Positions 41,240-49,819 of a DNA stretch of 64,000 nucleotides are shown piece after piece. The first letter of the stretch is position 1. Every line of letters starts with the position of its first letter. The position numbers were made by a program, and so were the translations under genes. The DNA lies in contig NZ_JAICCF010000003.1 of assembly GCF_019492185.1 (NCBI RefSeq), positions 1,178,001 through 1,242,000 on the forward strand, read 5' to 3'. Origin of the DNA: Chitinophaga rhizophila (lineage in GTDB: Bacteria; Bacteroidota; Bacteroidia; Chitinophagales; Chitinophagaceae). The notes under the pieces are model-generated. The model ran no database searches. It was not told the DNA's origin and worked only from the letters and a program-made list of their open reading frames with translations.

Positions 41240-41242
41240 AGT

Positions 41243-42739
41243 TTACTTAAAGTGCTTCAGAAGGATGATTTCTTTTTCAGTCAGGAAACGCCATTTACCA
41301 CGATTGATATTCTTTTTGGTAAGGCCGGCATAAGTAACACGATCCAGCTTTTCTACCTCGTATTCCAGGTGTTCGAAGATGCGACGTACGATACGGTTTT
41401 TACCACTGTGAATCTCAATACCTACCTGCGTTTTGTCTCCTGCTTCCACATAACCCAGCGCATCTACATGTGCTACGCCGTCTTCCAGCGTCACACCCTG
41501 AAGAATGTTCTCGAAGTCAGCTTTTGTAAGCGGTTTGTTCAGTCCGACGTGATAGATCTTTTTAATATTATGCTTTGGATGCGCAAGTTTCTGCGCCAGT
41601 TCACCATCATTGGTCAGCAGCAGCAGTCCTGATGTATTACGGTCCAGACGGCCTACAGGATATACGCGCTGCTCCTCTGTGGTAGCATCCTGAATCAGTT
41701 CCATCACTGTTTTACGGCCTTCAGGATCATCTGTCGTGGTGATATACCCTTTTGGTTTGTTCAGCAGTATGTACACCAAGTTTTTCTGGATGCTGATTCT
41801 TCTGTTATTGATCGCCACTTCGTCTTTTGCAGTTACCTTGAATGCAGGCTCAGTCACGAGCGTTCCATTCACGGTCACTTTTCCTTCTTTTACGAAGTCT
41901 ACGGCTTTCCTGCGGGAGCAGAGTCCGGAGTGAGCGATGAATTTGTTCAGCGGCATTTCACCCGGAACGCTATTGCTATCTTCTTTCTTTGAGAATTTTT
42001 TACCGAAGTTATCATCTTCATGTCTGGCTTTTCTCGCAGCTAACTTACGATCTTGTTTGCCCGCAAAGCGTTCATTTGCAGAATCGAAGAACTTTTTGCG
42101 GTTAAAGCCGCTGGGAGTAGAGCGCTCATCTTTGTTACCGCGCTTGAAACTTTTCTTTTCGCCGGCACCATGGAAAGCGCTGTCATCAGCCTGTTGTGGC
42201 TTTGGTTTGAAAGGCGTTCTGCCGCTTGCTGTCTTGCGCACAGGTTCTATACGACGTCTGCGGCCATTCTCATCTCTTTCAGTAGGTTTAGGAGTTGCCT
42301 TTTCACTACCGCCTGGTTTAGCGAATTTGCGGGAACGTGGTGTTTCCTCACCTTGATCCTTACGTTCGGTGCGGAAAGGACGTTCGCTTCTTTCAAACTT
42401 GCCACGGCCTGTTGCTTCGTTATCCTTCTCTTTGCGTTCGCTACGGAAAGGACGTTCTCCTCTTGGAGATTCGCTACGGGAGGGTCGTTCTCCTCTTGGA
42501 GATTCGCTACGGGAAGGTCGTTCTCCTCTTGGAGATTCGCTACGGAAAGGGCGTTCTCCTCTTGGAGATTCACTACGGAAAGGACGGTCACCTTTAGAGG
42601 AATCGCCGCGTCCTTTACTGTCATCATCATTTCTTTTACGGTCAGTGCCACCAGAGCGCTGGCCGCCTTTATTTGAACTGCTGTTCTTATTTTCCTTGAA
42701 AGGGGAAAATCCTTTCTTAGCAGGTGTATTTTTTCTCAT
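41243..42739 (-). CDS. RsuA/RluB-type pseudouridine synthase with long charged N-terminal extension
   Basis: I take ATG 42739 (MRKNTPAKKGFSPFKE); the frame from 42778 overlaps rlmN's end and adds 13 residues. The first 270 residues are charged and disordered, rich in Arg, Lys, Glu, Ser and Gly, and include four 11-residue repeats of SESPRGERP(F/S)R (residues 56-99). The enzyme follows: an S4 RNA-binding domain (MPLNKFIAHSGLCSRRKAVDFVKEGKVTVNG) and catalytic GRLDRNTSGLLLLTND near residue 366. It makes a 23S rRNA pseudouridine, most likely position 2605. It is the middle gene of rlmN-rluB-rluA. The extension may bind RNA nonspecifically. Confidence 0.9.
   Translation of the reverse strand: MRKNTPAKKGFSPFKENKNSSSNKGGQRSGGTDRKRNDDDSKGRGDSSKGDRPFRSESPRGERPFRSESPRGERPSRSESPRGERPSRSESPRGERPFRSERKEKDNEATGRGKFERSERPFRTERKDQGEETPRSRKFAKPGGSEKATPKPTERDENGRRRRIEPVRKTASGRTPFKPKPQQADDSAFHGAGEKKSFKRGNKDERSTPSGFNRKKFFDSANERFAGKQDRKLAARKARHEDDNFGKKFSKKEDSNSVPGEMPLNKFIAHSGLCSRRKAVDFVKEGKVTVNGTLVTEPAFKVTAKDEVAINNRRISIQKNLVYILLNKPKGYITTTDDPEGRKTVMELIQDATTEEQRVYPVGRLDRNTSGLLLLTNDGELAQKLAHPKHNIKKIYHVGLNKPLTKADFENILQGVTLEDGVAHVDALGYVEAGDKTQVGIEIHSGKNRIVRRIFEHLEYEVEKLDRVTYAGLTKKNINRGKWRFLTEKEIILLKHFK
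42443..42574 (-). repeat. Four 33-base coding repeats in the pseudouridine synthase gene
   Basis: Four consecutive 33-base units encode SESPRGERP(F/S)R. The units differ by a few bases, so the array is old but still in frame. Slippage could change its length without breaking the gene. Confidence 0.92.
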
Positions 42740-42774
42740 CTGTTTGTTTTTGTAATTGTTTGCAGGGTAACTGA

Positions 42775-43818
42775 TCAACCTTTATTAGCCAACTGGCCAC
42801 AGGCCGCATCTATGTCTTTACCACGACTACGGCGCAAGCGGGCATTTACCTTGTTTTTAGCAAGGTATTCCATGAATGCCTCAGCAACGTCTTCGTCCGG
42901 CTTCATAAAGCGGGCATTGGATATTGGATTGTATTCAATTATGTTGACCAGGTCTGCAGGTACCTGGCGGTATATGCGGATCAGCTCATCGGCATCTTTG
43001 AAGGAGTCATTGAAGTCCTTGAAAAGGATATACTCGAATGAGATCTGGTTTTGTGTCGCTTTGTAGAAGTAGTTCAGCGCTTCAATCAGTACCTTAAGGT
43101 TGTTAGTATCATTGATAGGCATAATCTGGCTGCGTTTTTCATCGTTGGCAGCATGCAGGGATAATGCGAGGTTGAACTTAACTTTATCATCTCCCAGCTG
43201 GCGGATCATTTTGGCTACACCGGCAGTAGATACGGTGATTCGTCTTGGGGACATGCCAAGACCATCCGGGGAGGTAATACGTTCGATAGATTTCAGTACA
43301 TTCTTGTAGTTCAGGAGGGGTTCGCCCATACCCATGAACACAATATTGCTGAGTTTCTTGCCGTAAGCTTCCATAGCTTGCTGGTTTAGCATAGCTACTT
43401 CATCATAAATCTCGTCATATTCCAGGTTACGCTTACGGTCCATATAACCTGTTGCACAGAATTTACAGCTAAGGCTGCAACCCACTTGTGATGATACGCA
43501 GGCAGTCTGCCGGGTATCCGTAGGAATCAGCACACCTTCTACCAGGTGACCGTCATGCAGGCGGAAGCGGCTTTTGATAGTGCCGTCATCGCTATGCTGA
43601 GTAGTATCTGTAGAGATAGCCGGAAGTGTAAAATGTTCTTCCAGTTTAGTGCGTAAGTCTTTGGAAATGTTGGTCATAGCGTTGAAGCTGGTAGCGTGTT
43701 TCAGCCACAACCATTCATACACCTGTTTGGCGCGGAAGGGTTTTTCATCTATAGACCCAAAGTATTCCTGTAATTCCGGTAAGCTGAGATGCCGGATGTT
43801 TGTTTTGCCCGATTTCAT
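42775..43818 (-). CDS. rlmN: RlmN, dual-specificity 23S rRNA / tRNA adenine C2 methyltransferase
   Basis: The 347-residue radical-SAM protein has the CxxxCxxC cluster in VGCSLSCKFCATGYMDRKR, the FMGMGEPLLNYKNV segment, SPRRITVSTAGV and a C-terminal conserved cysteine in DIDAACGQLANK that carries the methylene intermediate. It methylates A2503 of 23S rRNA and A37 of some tRNAs. It is the first gene of a three-gene RNA-modification operon and has a good promoter at 43872-43906. Confidence 0.97.
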   Translation of the reverse strand: MKSGKTNIRHLSLPELQEYFGSIDEKPFRAKQVYEWLWLKHATSFNAMTNISKDLRTKLEEHFTLPAISTDTTQHSDDGTIKSRFRLHDGHLVEGVLIPTDTRQTACVSSQVGCSLSCKFCATGYMDRKRNLEYDEIYDEVAMLNQQAMEAYGKKLSNIVFMGMGEPLLNYKNVLKSIERITSPDGLGMSPRRITVSTAGVAKMIRQLGDDKVKFNLALSLHAANDEKRSQIMPINDTNNLKVLIEALNYFYKATQNQISFEYILFKDFNDSFKDADELIRIYRQVPADLVNIIEYNPISNARFMKPDEDVAEAFMEYLAKNKVNARLRRSRGKDIDAACGQLANKG

Positions 43819-43871
43819 TCCTGACCTTTAAATGAGATAATGTCTGCCTTACGGCAGTCGGTAGTAAGCCG

Positions 43872-43906
43872 CAAAGGTACATTATTTTAACGCACTGACC
43901 ATCAAA
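43872..43906 (-). promoter_or_regulatory. Promoter of the rlmN operon
   Basis: On the minus strand TTTG (43903-43906) and TACCTTTG (43872-43879) are 23 bases apart and match the -33/-7 pattern. The start codon is 53 bases downstream of the -7 box. Confidence 0.6.
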
Positions 43907-44101
43907 GGGGGCCAGTCGCCCGTATTTCCCTGGGTTAGTGGCTGGTTAGCCGGCATCTGACGCAGGATTCGCGGAATACAGGAGAGGAGTAGTAGCGGGT
44001 AGCAGTCTGCCGCAGATACACGCTGGTATTCACTGCATTGGTATTAAGTCCGATTCACCTACATTTACAACCTTTATTAACCAAAGCAATCCATCCAAGC
44101 A

Positions 44102-45304
44102 ATGCAAGCTGCTTACATAGTAGACGCGGTCCGCACCCCAATAGGCCGTTATGGTGGGGTTCTCAGTACAGTCAGGCCAGACGATATGCTGGCTCACTTA
44201 ATCAAAGCCATCTTAGCGCGTAATCCAACCCTTGATCCTGCCAGTATTGAGGACGTGATTGCCGGAGCCACTAACCAGGCCGGTGAAGATAACCGCGATA
44301 TAGCCAGGATGGCGGCATTGCTGGCAGGGCTACCTGTAACAGTACCCGGAAATACGGTTAACCGCCTCTGTGCTTCAGGCATGCAGGCTATCATGGATGC
44401 AGCCAGGGCTATTATGTGCGGAGACGGAGATGTATACCTGGCCGGTGGAGTAGAAAGCATGACACGAGCACCATTGGTAATGCCAAAAGCAGATGGTCCG
44501 TTCAGCAGAAAGACGGAAATTTATGATTCTACCATAGGCTGGCGCTTTACTAATAAGAAGCTGGCAGATATGTATCATCCCTACTCAATGGGAGAAACTG
44601 CTGAGAACATTGCCCGCCAATGGAATATCAGCAGGGAAGAACAAGATCTGTTTGCCTACGAAAGCCAGGTGAAATACAAGGCAGCCTATGACGCCGGAAA
44701 GTGGGACGCGGAAATTATCCCTATTGCCATCACTCCTAATAAGCAGGGGCAGGTTATCATTACAGATGATGAGCCGCCCAGAGAAACTTCTATCGAAAAG
44801 CTGGCAGGACTCAAACCTGCTTTTGCAAAAGAAGGGAGTGTAACCGCCGGTAACTCAGCAGGTATCAACGACGGTGCTGCTGTAGTATTGGTGGTATCTG
44901 AAGCAGCCCTGAAACAATACAATCTGACCCCAATAATGCAGATTAAGTCTATGGCAGTGGCCGGAGTAGATCCTTCTATCATGGGCATAGGACCAGTACC
45001 GGCAAGTGAGAAAGCCTTACGCAGAGCGGGACTTACAGTTAATCAACTGGATCTGATTGAACTAAATGAAGCTTTTGCAGTACAGGCACTCGCCTGCATC
45101 CGTGACCTTAAACTGGATACTTCAAAAGTGAATGTGAACGGAGGCTCTATTGCTATCGGGCATCCGCTGGGCTGCACAGGAGCAAGGATTGCAGCAACAT
45201 TACTCAATGAGTTTACGCGCAGACCAGGAGCAAAGTATGGGTTGACGACGATGTGTGTAGGAGTGGGGCAGGGAGCGGCGATGGTGTATGAGAAGTTGAG
45301 TTAA
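44102..45304 (+). CDS. Acetyl-CoA acyltransferase (thiolase)
   Basis: The 400-residue protein is a complete biosynthetic or degradative thiolase. It has NRLCASGMQAIMDA with nucleophile Cys90, VNVNGGSIAIGHPLGCTGARI with the catalytic histidine near 355, and TTMCVGVGQGAAM with the second cysteine Cys385. The MQAAYIVDAVRTPIGRYGG start and the length resemble 3-oxoadipyl-CoA or beta-ketoacyl-CoA thiolases such as PcaF/PaaJ, so I leave the symbol empty. It is a single gene in this window, convergent with the sigma factor and sharing a terminator hairpin. Confidence 0.92.
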   Translation: MQAAYIVDAVRTPIGRYGGVLSTVRPDDMLAHLIKAILARNPTLDPASIEDVIAGATNQAGEDNRDIARMAALLAGLPVTVPGNTVNRLCASGMQAIMDAARAIMCGDGDVYLAGGVESMTRAPLVMPKADGPFSRKTEIYDSTIGWRFTNKKLADMYHPYSMGETAENIARQWNISREEQDLFAYESQVKYKAAYDAGKWDAEIIPIAITPNKQGQVIITDDEPPRETSIEKLAGLKPAFAKEGSVTAGNSAGINDGAAVVLVVSEAALKQYNLTPIMQIKSMAVAGVDPSIMGIGPVPASEKALRRAGLTVNQLDLIELNEAFAVQALACIRDLKLDTSKVNVNGGSIAIGHPLGCTGARIAATLLNEFTRRPGAKYGLTTMCVGVGQGAAMVYEKLS

Positions 45305-45305
45305 A

Positions 45306-45341
45306 ATAAAACGGGCGGTCGGAATCTACCGGCCGCCCGTT
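45306..45341 (-). terminator. Terminator between thiolase and sigma factor genes
   Basis: ACGGGCGG and CCGCCCGT (45311-45340) form a strong GC stem with one wobble further in. On the minus strand it is followed by TTTTATTTTA, so it chiefly ends the sigma factor gene. Confidence 0.85.
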
Positions 45342-45361
45342 GATGGCAAGCAAAAAAAGGA

Positions 45362-45943
45362 TTACAAACAAATCTGTTTCTCCGTCATCATCTTCCGGAG
45401 ATTTATCAGACCGTATCTCATCCGGCCTAATGCGGTATTGATACTCACCTGGGTGAGATCTGCAATTTCTTTAAAGCTCAGGTCTGCGTAATGGCGGAGG
45501 ATGATCACTTCCCGTTGCTCTTCAGGCAGCAGGTCGAGCATACGCCTTACTCGGTCGTGGCTCTGTGCGGTGATCATTTTTTCTTCTGCACTGCTTTCAC
45601 TGAAATTCAATACGTTGAAAATATCTTTATCGTCGCTGGTTTTAATGATCGGAGTACGCTTGATCTTGCGGAAATGATCCACACACAGGTTGTGCGCGAT
45701 ACGCATTGCCCAGGGTAGGAACTTACCTTTCTCTGTATAGCGTTCTGCTCTGATAGTATCTATGATCTTTATAAAGGTATCCTGGAAAATATCTTCAGCC
45801 AGGAATGCGTCTTTCACAAGTAATACAATAGAGGTATAGAGCTTATCTTTGTGTCTGTGCACTAATTCTTCCAATGCGGAGGCATGACCCTTTTTGAAGA
45901 GGGTAATTAGTTGCTCATCACTTAGTTTGTACATTATTTGCAT
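45362..45943 (-). CDS. ECF-type RNA polymerase sigma factor
   Basis: This 193-residue protein is of the sigma-70/ECF group: region 2 (LVKDAFLAEDIFQDTFIKIIDTIR, LPWAMRIAHNLCVDHFRKIKRT) and region 4 (RRMLDLLPEEQREVIILRHYADLSFKEIADLTQVSINTALGRMRYGLINLRKMM) are both clear. A start three codons later (MYKLSDEQL, 45934) is as likely. No anti-sigma factor is adjacent, so control is unclear. It is monocistronic. Confidence 0.93.
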   Translation of the reverse strand: MQIMYKLSDEQLITLFKKGHASALEELVHRHKDKLYTSIVLLVKDAFLAEDIFQDTFIKIIDTIRAERYTEKGKFLPWAMRIAHNLCVDHFRKIKRTPIIKTSDDKDIFNVLNFSESSAEEKMITAQSHDRVRRMLDLLPEEQREVIILRHYADLSFKEIADLTQVSINTALGRMRYGLINLRKMMTEKQICL

Positions 45944-46255
45944 AAACTTCTACAATAGCGGGTTTAAAATAAAAATAGGACTTGTGACAGTCGTAGGAAA
46001 AAAGTGTAGAGTTTACGCTATAATAGGTAGATTTTATGTTAGTAATTCGGATTCGGAAAGGGCTCCTGAATCCATCTAATGCAAATATAGAGTAATAGTT
46101 CAATAAAACAATCCCTCATTTGTGCAATTTTCCAGCAATTTAATATAGTCGCAAGTCAGCTGAATTGACCCACTGTTGCAGGTTTCGTACATAACACGTT
46201 CAGGAAGAATGGAAATCCACCGGAATGGTTTACTTTCGGTATTTTTGCATCCATT
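45944..46255. other. Intergenic region sigma factor / uvrA
   Basis: A 312-base AT-rich divergent region. I see no gene. It contains the uvrA -7 box at its right end. Confidence 0.6.
46240..46247 (+). promoter_or_regulatory. -7 box of uvrA
   Basis: TATTTTTG matches TAnnTTTG exactly and ends 8 bases before the uvrA start codon at 46256. No -33 TTG is obvious at the usual distance. Confidence 0.55.
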
Positions 46256-49072
46256 ATGGCTACTAAAGTGAAGAAAACGGAAACTATAACTGATGATCAG
46301 TCAGTTAGTACGCAAGATCAGATTTTCATTAAGGGCGCACGCGTTCACAACCTCAAAAATGTAAGCGTTGGTATCCCCAGAAGCAAGCTGGTAGTGGTAA
46401 CCGGAGTATCCGGTTCAGGAAAGTCTTCACTGACCATGGACACATTGTATGCTGAAGGTCAGCGCCGCTATGCGGAAAGCCTCAGCGCATATGCCCGTCA
46501 GTTCCTCATGCGCATGAACAAACCTGACGTTGATTATATCAAAGGCATCTGTCCTGCCATTGCCATCGAGCAGAAGGTAATAACCCGTACGCCCCGGTCT
46601 ACCGTAGGCTCTATGACTGAGATATATGATTATCTCCGCCTGCTGTTTGCCCGTATAGGTAAAACCTATTCTCCTGTCTCCGGTCAGCTCGTGAAGAAGC
46701 ACGAGGTAAGTGATGTCGTAGACTATATCAAAAAATTACCCGCCGGTTCTAAAGTACAATTGCTGGTAACTTTCCGACGCCATGAAAAGCGCGATGTGAA
46801 AGAAGAACTACAGATCCTGATGCAGAAGGGGTTCTCCCGCCTGTATGCCAAAGAGAAAGGAGTGGGTTCCCTGCTGCGTATTGAAGAACTGCTAGATGAG
46901 AAGAAACCGTCCTTGCCTAAAGAGGCTTACCTGTTGGTAGACCGTATCGTGGTGAAGGATTTTGAGGAGGATGACCTGCATCGCATAGCAGATAGTGTGC
47001 AGACCTCTTTCTATGAAAGTGAGGGCGACTGCCTGGTAGAAGTGAATGGTGGAGAAATGAAGCATTTTTCCAACCGCTTCGAGCTGGACGGTATGCAGTT
47101 TGAAGAACCTGTTCCCAACCTGTTCTCCTTCAATAACCCTTATGGCGCATGCCCGGTATGCGAAGGTTTCGGACAGGTATTGGGTATAGATGCGGATCTG
47201 GTTATACCTGATAAACGCCTTAGTGTTTATGAAAATGCCATTGCTCCCTGGAGAGGCGAGAAGATGGGTGAGTATAAAGAGGCGCTAATCAAGGCTTCCC
47301 GTAAGTTCAATTTCCCTGTTCATAAACCTATTGTTGATCTGACAGAAGAACAGCTTCAGTTACTGTGGACAGGCAATGAGCATTTTTATGGGCTGAATGA
47401 GTTCTTCAAAATGGTTGAGCAAAACCTGTATAAAGTGCAGTATCGGGTGTTGCAATCCCGCTATCGTGGCCGTACCATTTGCCCGGAATGCGGAGGGGGA
47501 CGCCTGAGGAAAGAAGCATTATATATCAAAATTGCCGATACCAATATTGCCCAACTGGTAGATATGCCGGTAAGCAATCTCTACGAATGGTTTAGCAAGT
47601 TGCAGTTAACGGAATACGATCAGCAGGTGGCTAAAAGGATCCTGGTGGAGATTGATCATCGCCTGAAAACATTGCTCGACGTAGGATTAGGTTACCTTAC
47701 CCTGAATCGTGTGGCTAATACCCTGAGTGGAGGAGAAAGCCAGCGTATTCAGCTGACCCGTTCGCTGGGTAGTAATCTGACCAATTCCATGTACATTCTT
47801 GACGAACCTAGTATTGGGCTGCACGCCCGGGATACCAGCCGGCTGATAGGTGTATTAAAGGAACTGCGCGACTTGGGTAACACAGTGGTAGTAGTAGAAC
47901 ATGACGAGATGATGATGCAGGAAGCTGACTATATCATTGATATGGGGCCTTTGGCTAGTCACCTGGGAGGAGAAGTGATTTTTGCGGGCAACTATCAGCA
48001 GATACTCAAAGACACAAAAAGTCTGACCGGGAAATATCTCAGCGGGCAATTCAGTATTGACCCACCAGCTAAAACACGCAAGTGGAAAAAGGCCATCTCT
48101 CTGGAAGGATGCCGGCAGCATAATCTAAAAAACATAGATGTTGATTTTCCTTTACAGGTACTTACAGTAGTAAGCGGTGTGAGCGGTTCAGGAAAGACAA
48201 CACTGGTGAAACAGATCCTGTATCCCGCCCTTATGAAACTGAAAGGTGAGTTTGCGGAGCGGGTAGGCCAGCATCGTGCATTGAAAGGTGCAGTTGATGA
48301 TATCACCCAGATTGAGATGGTTGATCAGAATCCTATTGGTAAGTCATCCCGTTCCAACCCAGTAACATATATCAAAGCCTATGATGAGATCCGTGACCTG
48401 TTTGCCAAGCAGCAGCTGAGCAAGATGCGCGGATTCCAGCCTAAACATTTTTCCTTCAACGTAGATGGGGGACGCTGTGATGCTTGTAAAGGGGAAGGTG
48501 AAGTGATCGTAGAAATGCAGTTCCTGGCAGATGTGCATCTGCAATGTGAAAGTTGCGGTGGCCGGCGCTTTAAAGAAGAAGTGCTGGAAGTAACCTATAA
48601 AGGTAAAAATATCCATGACGTACTGGAAATGAGCGTAGAGGAATCGCTGGACTTCTTTAAGGACGAAAAGGATGTATGTAATAAGATCCGCCCATTGAGT
48701 GATGTAGGCCTTGGCTATGTAAAACTTGGTCAAAGCAGCGATACCCTGAGCGGTGGTGAGGCACAACGTGTAAAACTGGCTTCCTTCCTGGGCAAAGGCA
48801 AGGCGCAGGGACATATTCTGTTTATATTTGACGAACCTACTACAGGGCTTCATTTCCATGACATCAAGAAACTGCTTGCTTCCTTTAATGCCCTGATTGA
48901 TCAGGGGCATAGTGTGCTGGTGATAGAACACAATATCGATGTCATCCGTAGTGCTGACTGGGTAATTGATTTAGGACCAGAAGGGGGTGCCGGTGGCGGA
49001 AAACTACTATATGCAGGGTTACCGGAAGGGTTGAAGAAGGTACCTGAAAGTTATACGGGACAATACCTGTAA
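46256..49072 (+). CDS. uvrA: UvrA, excinuclease ABC subunit A
   Basis: The 938-residue protein has two ABC ATPase modules: Walker A GVSGSGKSSLTMDTLYAEGQRRYAESLS near residue 50 and GVSGSGKTTLVKQIL near 640, signature NTLSGGESQRIQLTRSLGS and DTLSGGEAQRVKLASFLG, and Walker B ILDEPSIGLH and IFDEPTTGLH. Zinc-module cysteines CPVCEGFGQ, CPECGGGRL, CDACKGEGE and CESCGGRRF are present. UvrA dimers find bulky DNA lesions and load UvrB in nucleotide excision repair. It is a single gene with its own promoter and a 22-bp terminator stem. Confidence 0.98.
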   Translation: MATKVKKTETITDDQSVSTQDQIFIKGARVHNLKNVSVGIPRSKLVVVTGVSGSGKSSLTMDTLYAEGQRRYAESLSAYARQFLMRMNKPDVDYIKGICPAIAIEQKVITRTPRSTVGSMTEIYDYLRLLFARIGKTYSPVSGQLVKKHEVSDVVDYIKKLPAGSKVQLLVTFRRHEKRDVKEELQILMQKGFSRLYAKEKGVGSLLRIEELLDEKKPSLPKEAYLLVDRIVVKDFEEDDLHRIADSVQTSFYESEGDCLVEVNGGEMKHFSNRFELDGMQFEEPVPNLFSFNNPYGACPVCEGFGQVLGIDADLVIPDKRLSVYENAIAPWRGEKMGEYKEALIKASRKFNFPVHKPIVDLTEEQLQLLWTGNEHFYGLNEFFKMVEQNLYKVQYRVLQSRYRGRTICPECGGGRLRKEALYIKIADTNIAQLVDMPVSNLYEWFSKLQLTEYDQQVAKRILVEIDHRLKTLLDVGLGYLTLNRVANTLSGGESQRIQLTRSLGSNLTNSMYILDEPSIGLHARDTSRLIGVLKELRDLGNTVVVVEHDEMMMQEADYIIDMGPLASHLGGEVIFAGNYQQILKDTKSLTGKYLSGQFSIDPPAKTRKWKKAISLEGCRQHNLKNIDVDFPLQVLTVVSGVSGSGKTTLVKQILYPALMKLKGEFAERVGQHRALKGAVDDITQIEMVDQNPIGKSSRSNPVTYIKAYDEIRDLFAKQQLSKMRGFQPKHFSFNVDGGRCDACKGEGEVIVEMQFLADVHLQCESCGGRRFKEEVLEVTYKGKNIHDVLEMSVEESLDFFKDEKDVCNKIRPLSDVGLGYVKLGQSSDTLSGGEAQRVKLASFLGKGKAQGHILFIFDEPTTGLHFHDIKKLLASFNALIDQGHSVLVIEHNIDVIRSADWVIDLGPEGGAGGGKLLYAGLPEGLKKVPESYTGQYL

Positions 49073-49113
49073 CACCAATAAAACAATGGAATAGTGCCGC
49101 TAGGCATCAGGAT

Positions 49114-49160
49114 AAAAAAAGGAGCAGCCGTATGACAATCATACGGCTGCTCCTTTTTTT
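49114..49160. terminator. Bidirectional terminator after uvrA
   Basis: A perfect 22-bp stem (49114-49135 and 49139-49160) with a 3-base loop is flanked by A7 and T7. It serves uvrA and the convergent DUF4293 gene. Confidence 0.95.
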
Positions 49161-49258
49161 ATTTGATTCAAACGCTAAATTTGAATAGTTCATTATTGAT
49201 TATCAGCCAGTTATTGGATGGTTGTTACGCTTATGCCAACTCCTGATAATTGATGGTC

Positions 49259-49699
49259 TTATCTCAGTCTGTCAAGTGATTTAATCAGCTTTTCATCCTT
49301 ATAAATGCCTCTCGCAGCCATCAATAGAAATATAAATATCAGTACCGGCAGGAATGCGCCTGGCAGATAGGTAGCGGTAGTAATAAGTTTACCAGAGGCC
49401 TGGAGCTCGTTAGCCGTATCCTGTACCTTAAAGTATTGCAGCACAACTGCCGCTAGGGACAGAAGGATATTTAATATTGTCAGCCGGAACTGAAGCTTAC
49501 GGTTTTTGAACAGGAAAATGCAGAAAAGGGCTAACCCTACGATCAGCATGAGGACCAGAAACACTATAAAACTCGACTGTGCATTAAAATATCTGATCGA
49601 TCCGTCGTTAACTGTAGCCTTCCATATATTCAGGAACCAGGTACCTACACCGGCCGCAGCCGCTAATAAAAGGTAAAGACTTTGAATGCGTTGTATCAT
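49259..49699 (-). CDS. DUF4293 family membrane protein
   Basis: The 146-residue protein has four hydrophobic segments: MIQRIQSLYLLLAAAAGVGTWFL, SSFIVFLVLMLIVGLALFCIFLF, LTILNILLSLAAVVLQYF and AFLPVLIFIFLLMAARGI. The MIQRIQSLYLLLA start is characteristic of DUF4293, a Bacteroidota family of unknown function. It lies alone between uvrA and the malic enzyme gene. Confidence 0.9.
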   Translation of the reverse strand: MIQRIQSLYLLLAAAAGVGTWFLNIWKATVNDGSIRYFNAQSSFIVFLVLMLIVGLALFCIFLFKNRKLQFRLTILNILLSLAAVVLQYFKVQDTANELQASGKLITTATYLPGAFLPVLIFIFLLMAARGIYKDEKLIKSLDRLR

Positions 49700-49819
49700 G
49701 TTTGTCAGAGAGATTTACCGGGTAAAAATAAGTAAATATTGTGAACCTACTCTTTCGTGCTAGTCACTGTTCCTTCAATACTTCGTATATTGCACGCCCA
49801 AGAACAATCTTTTATTGAA

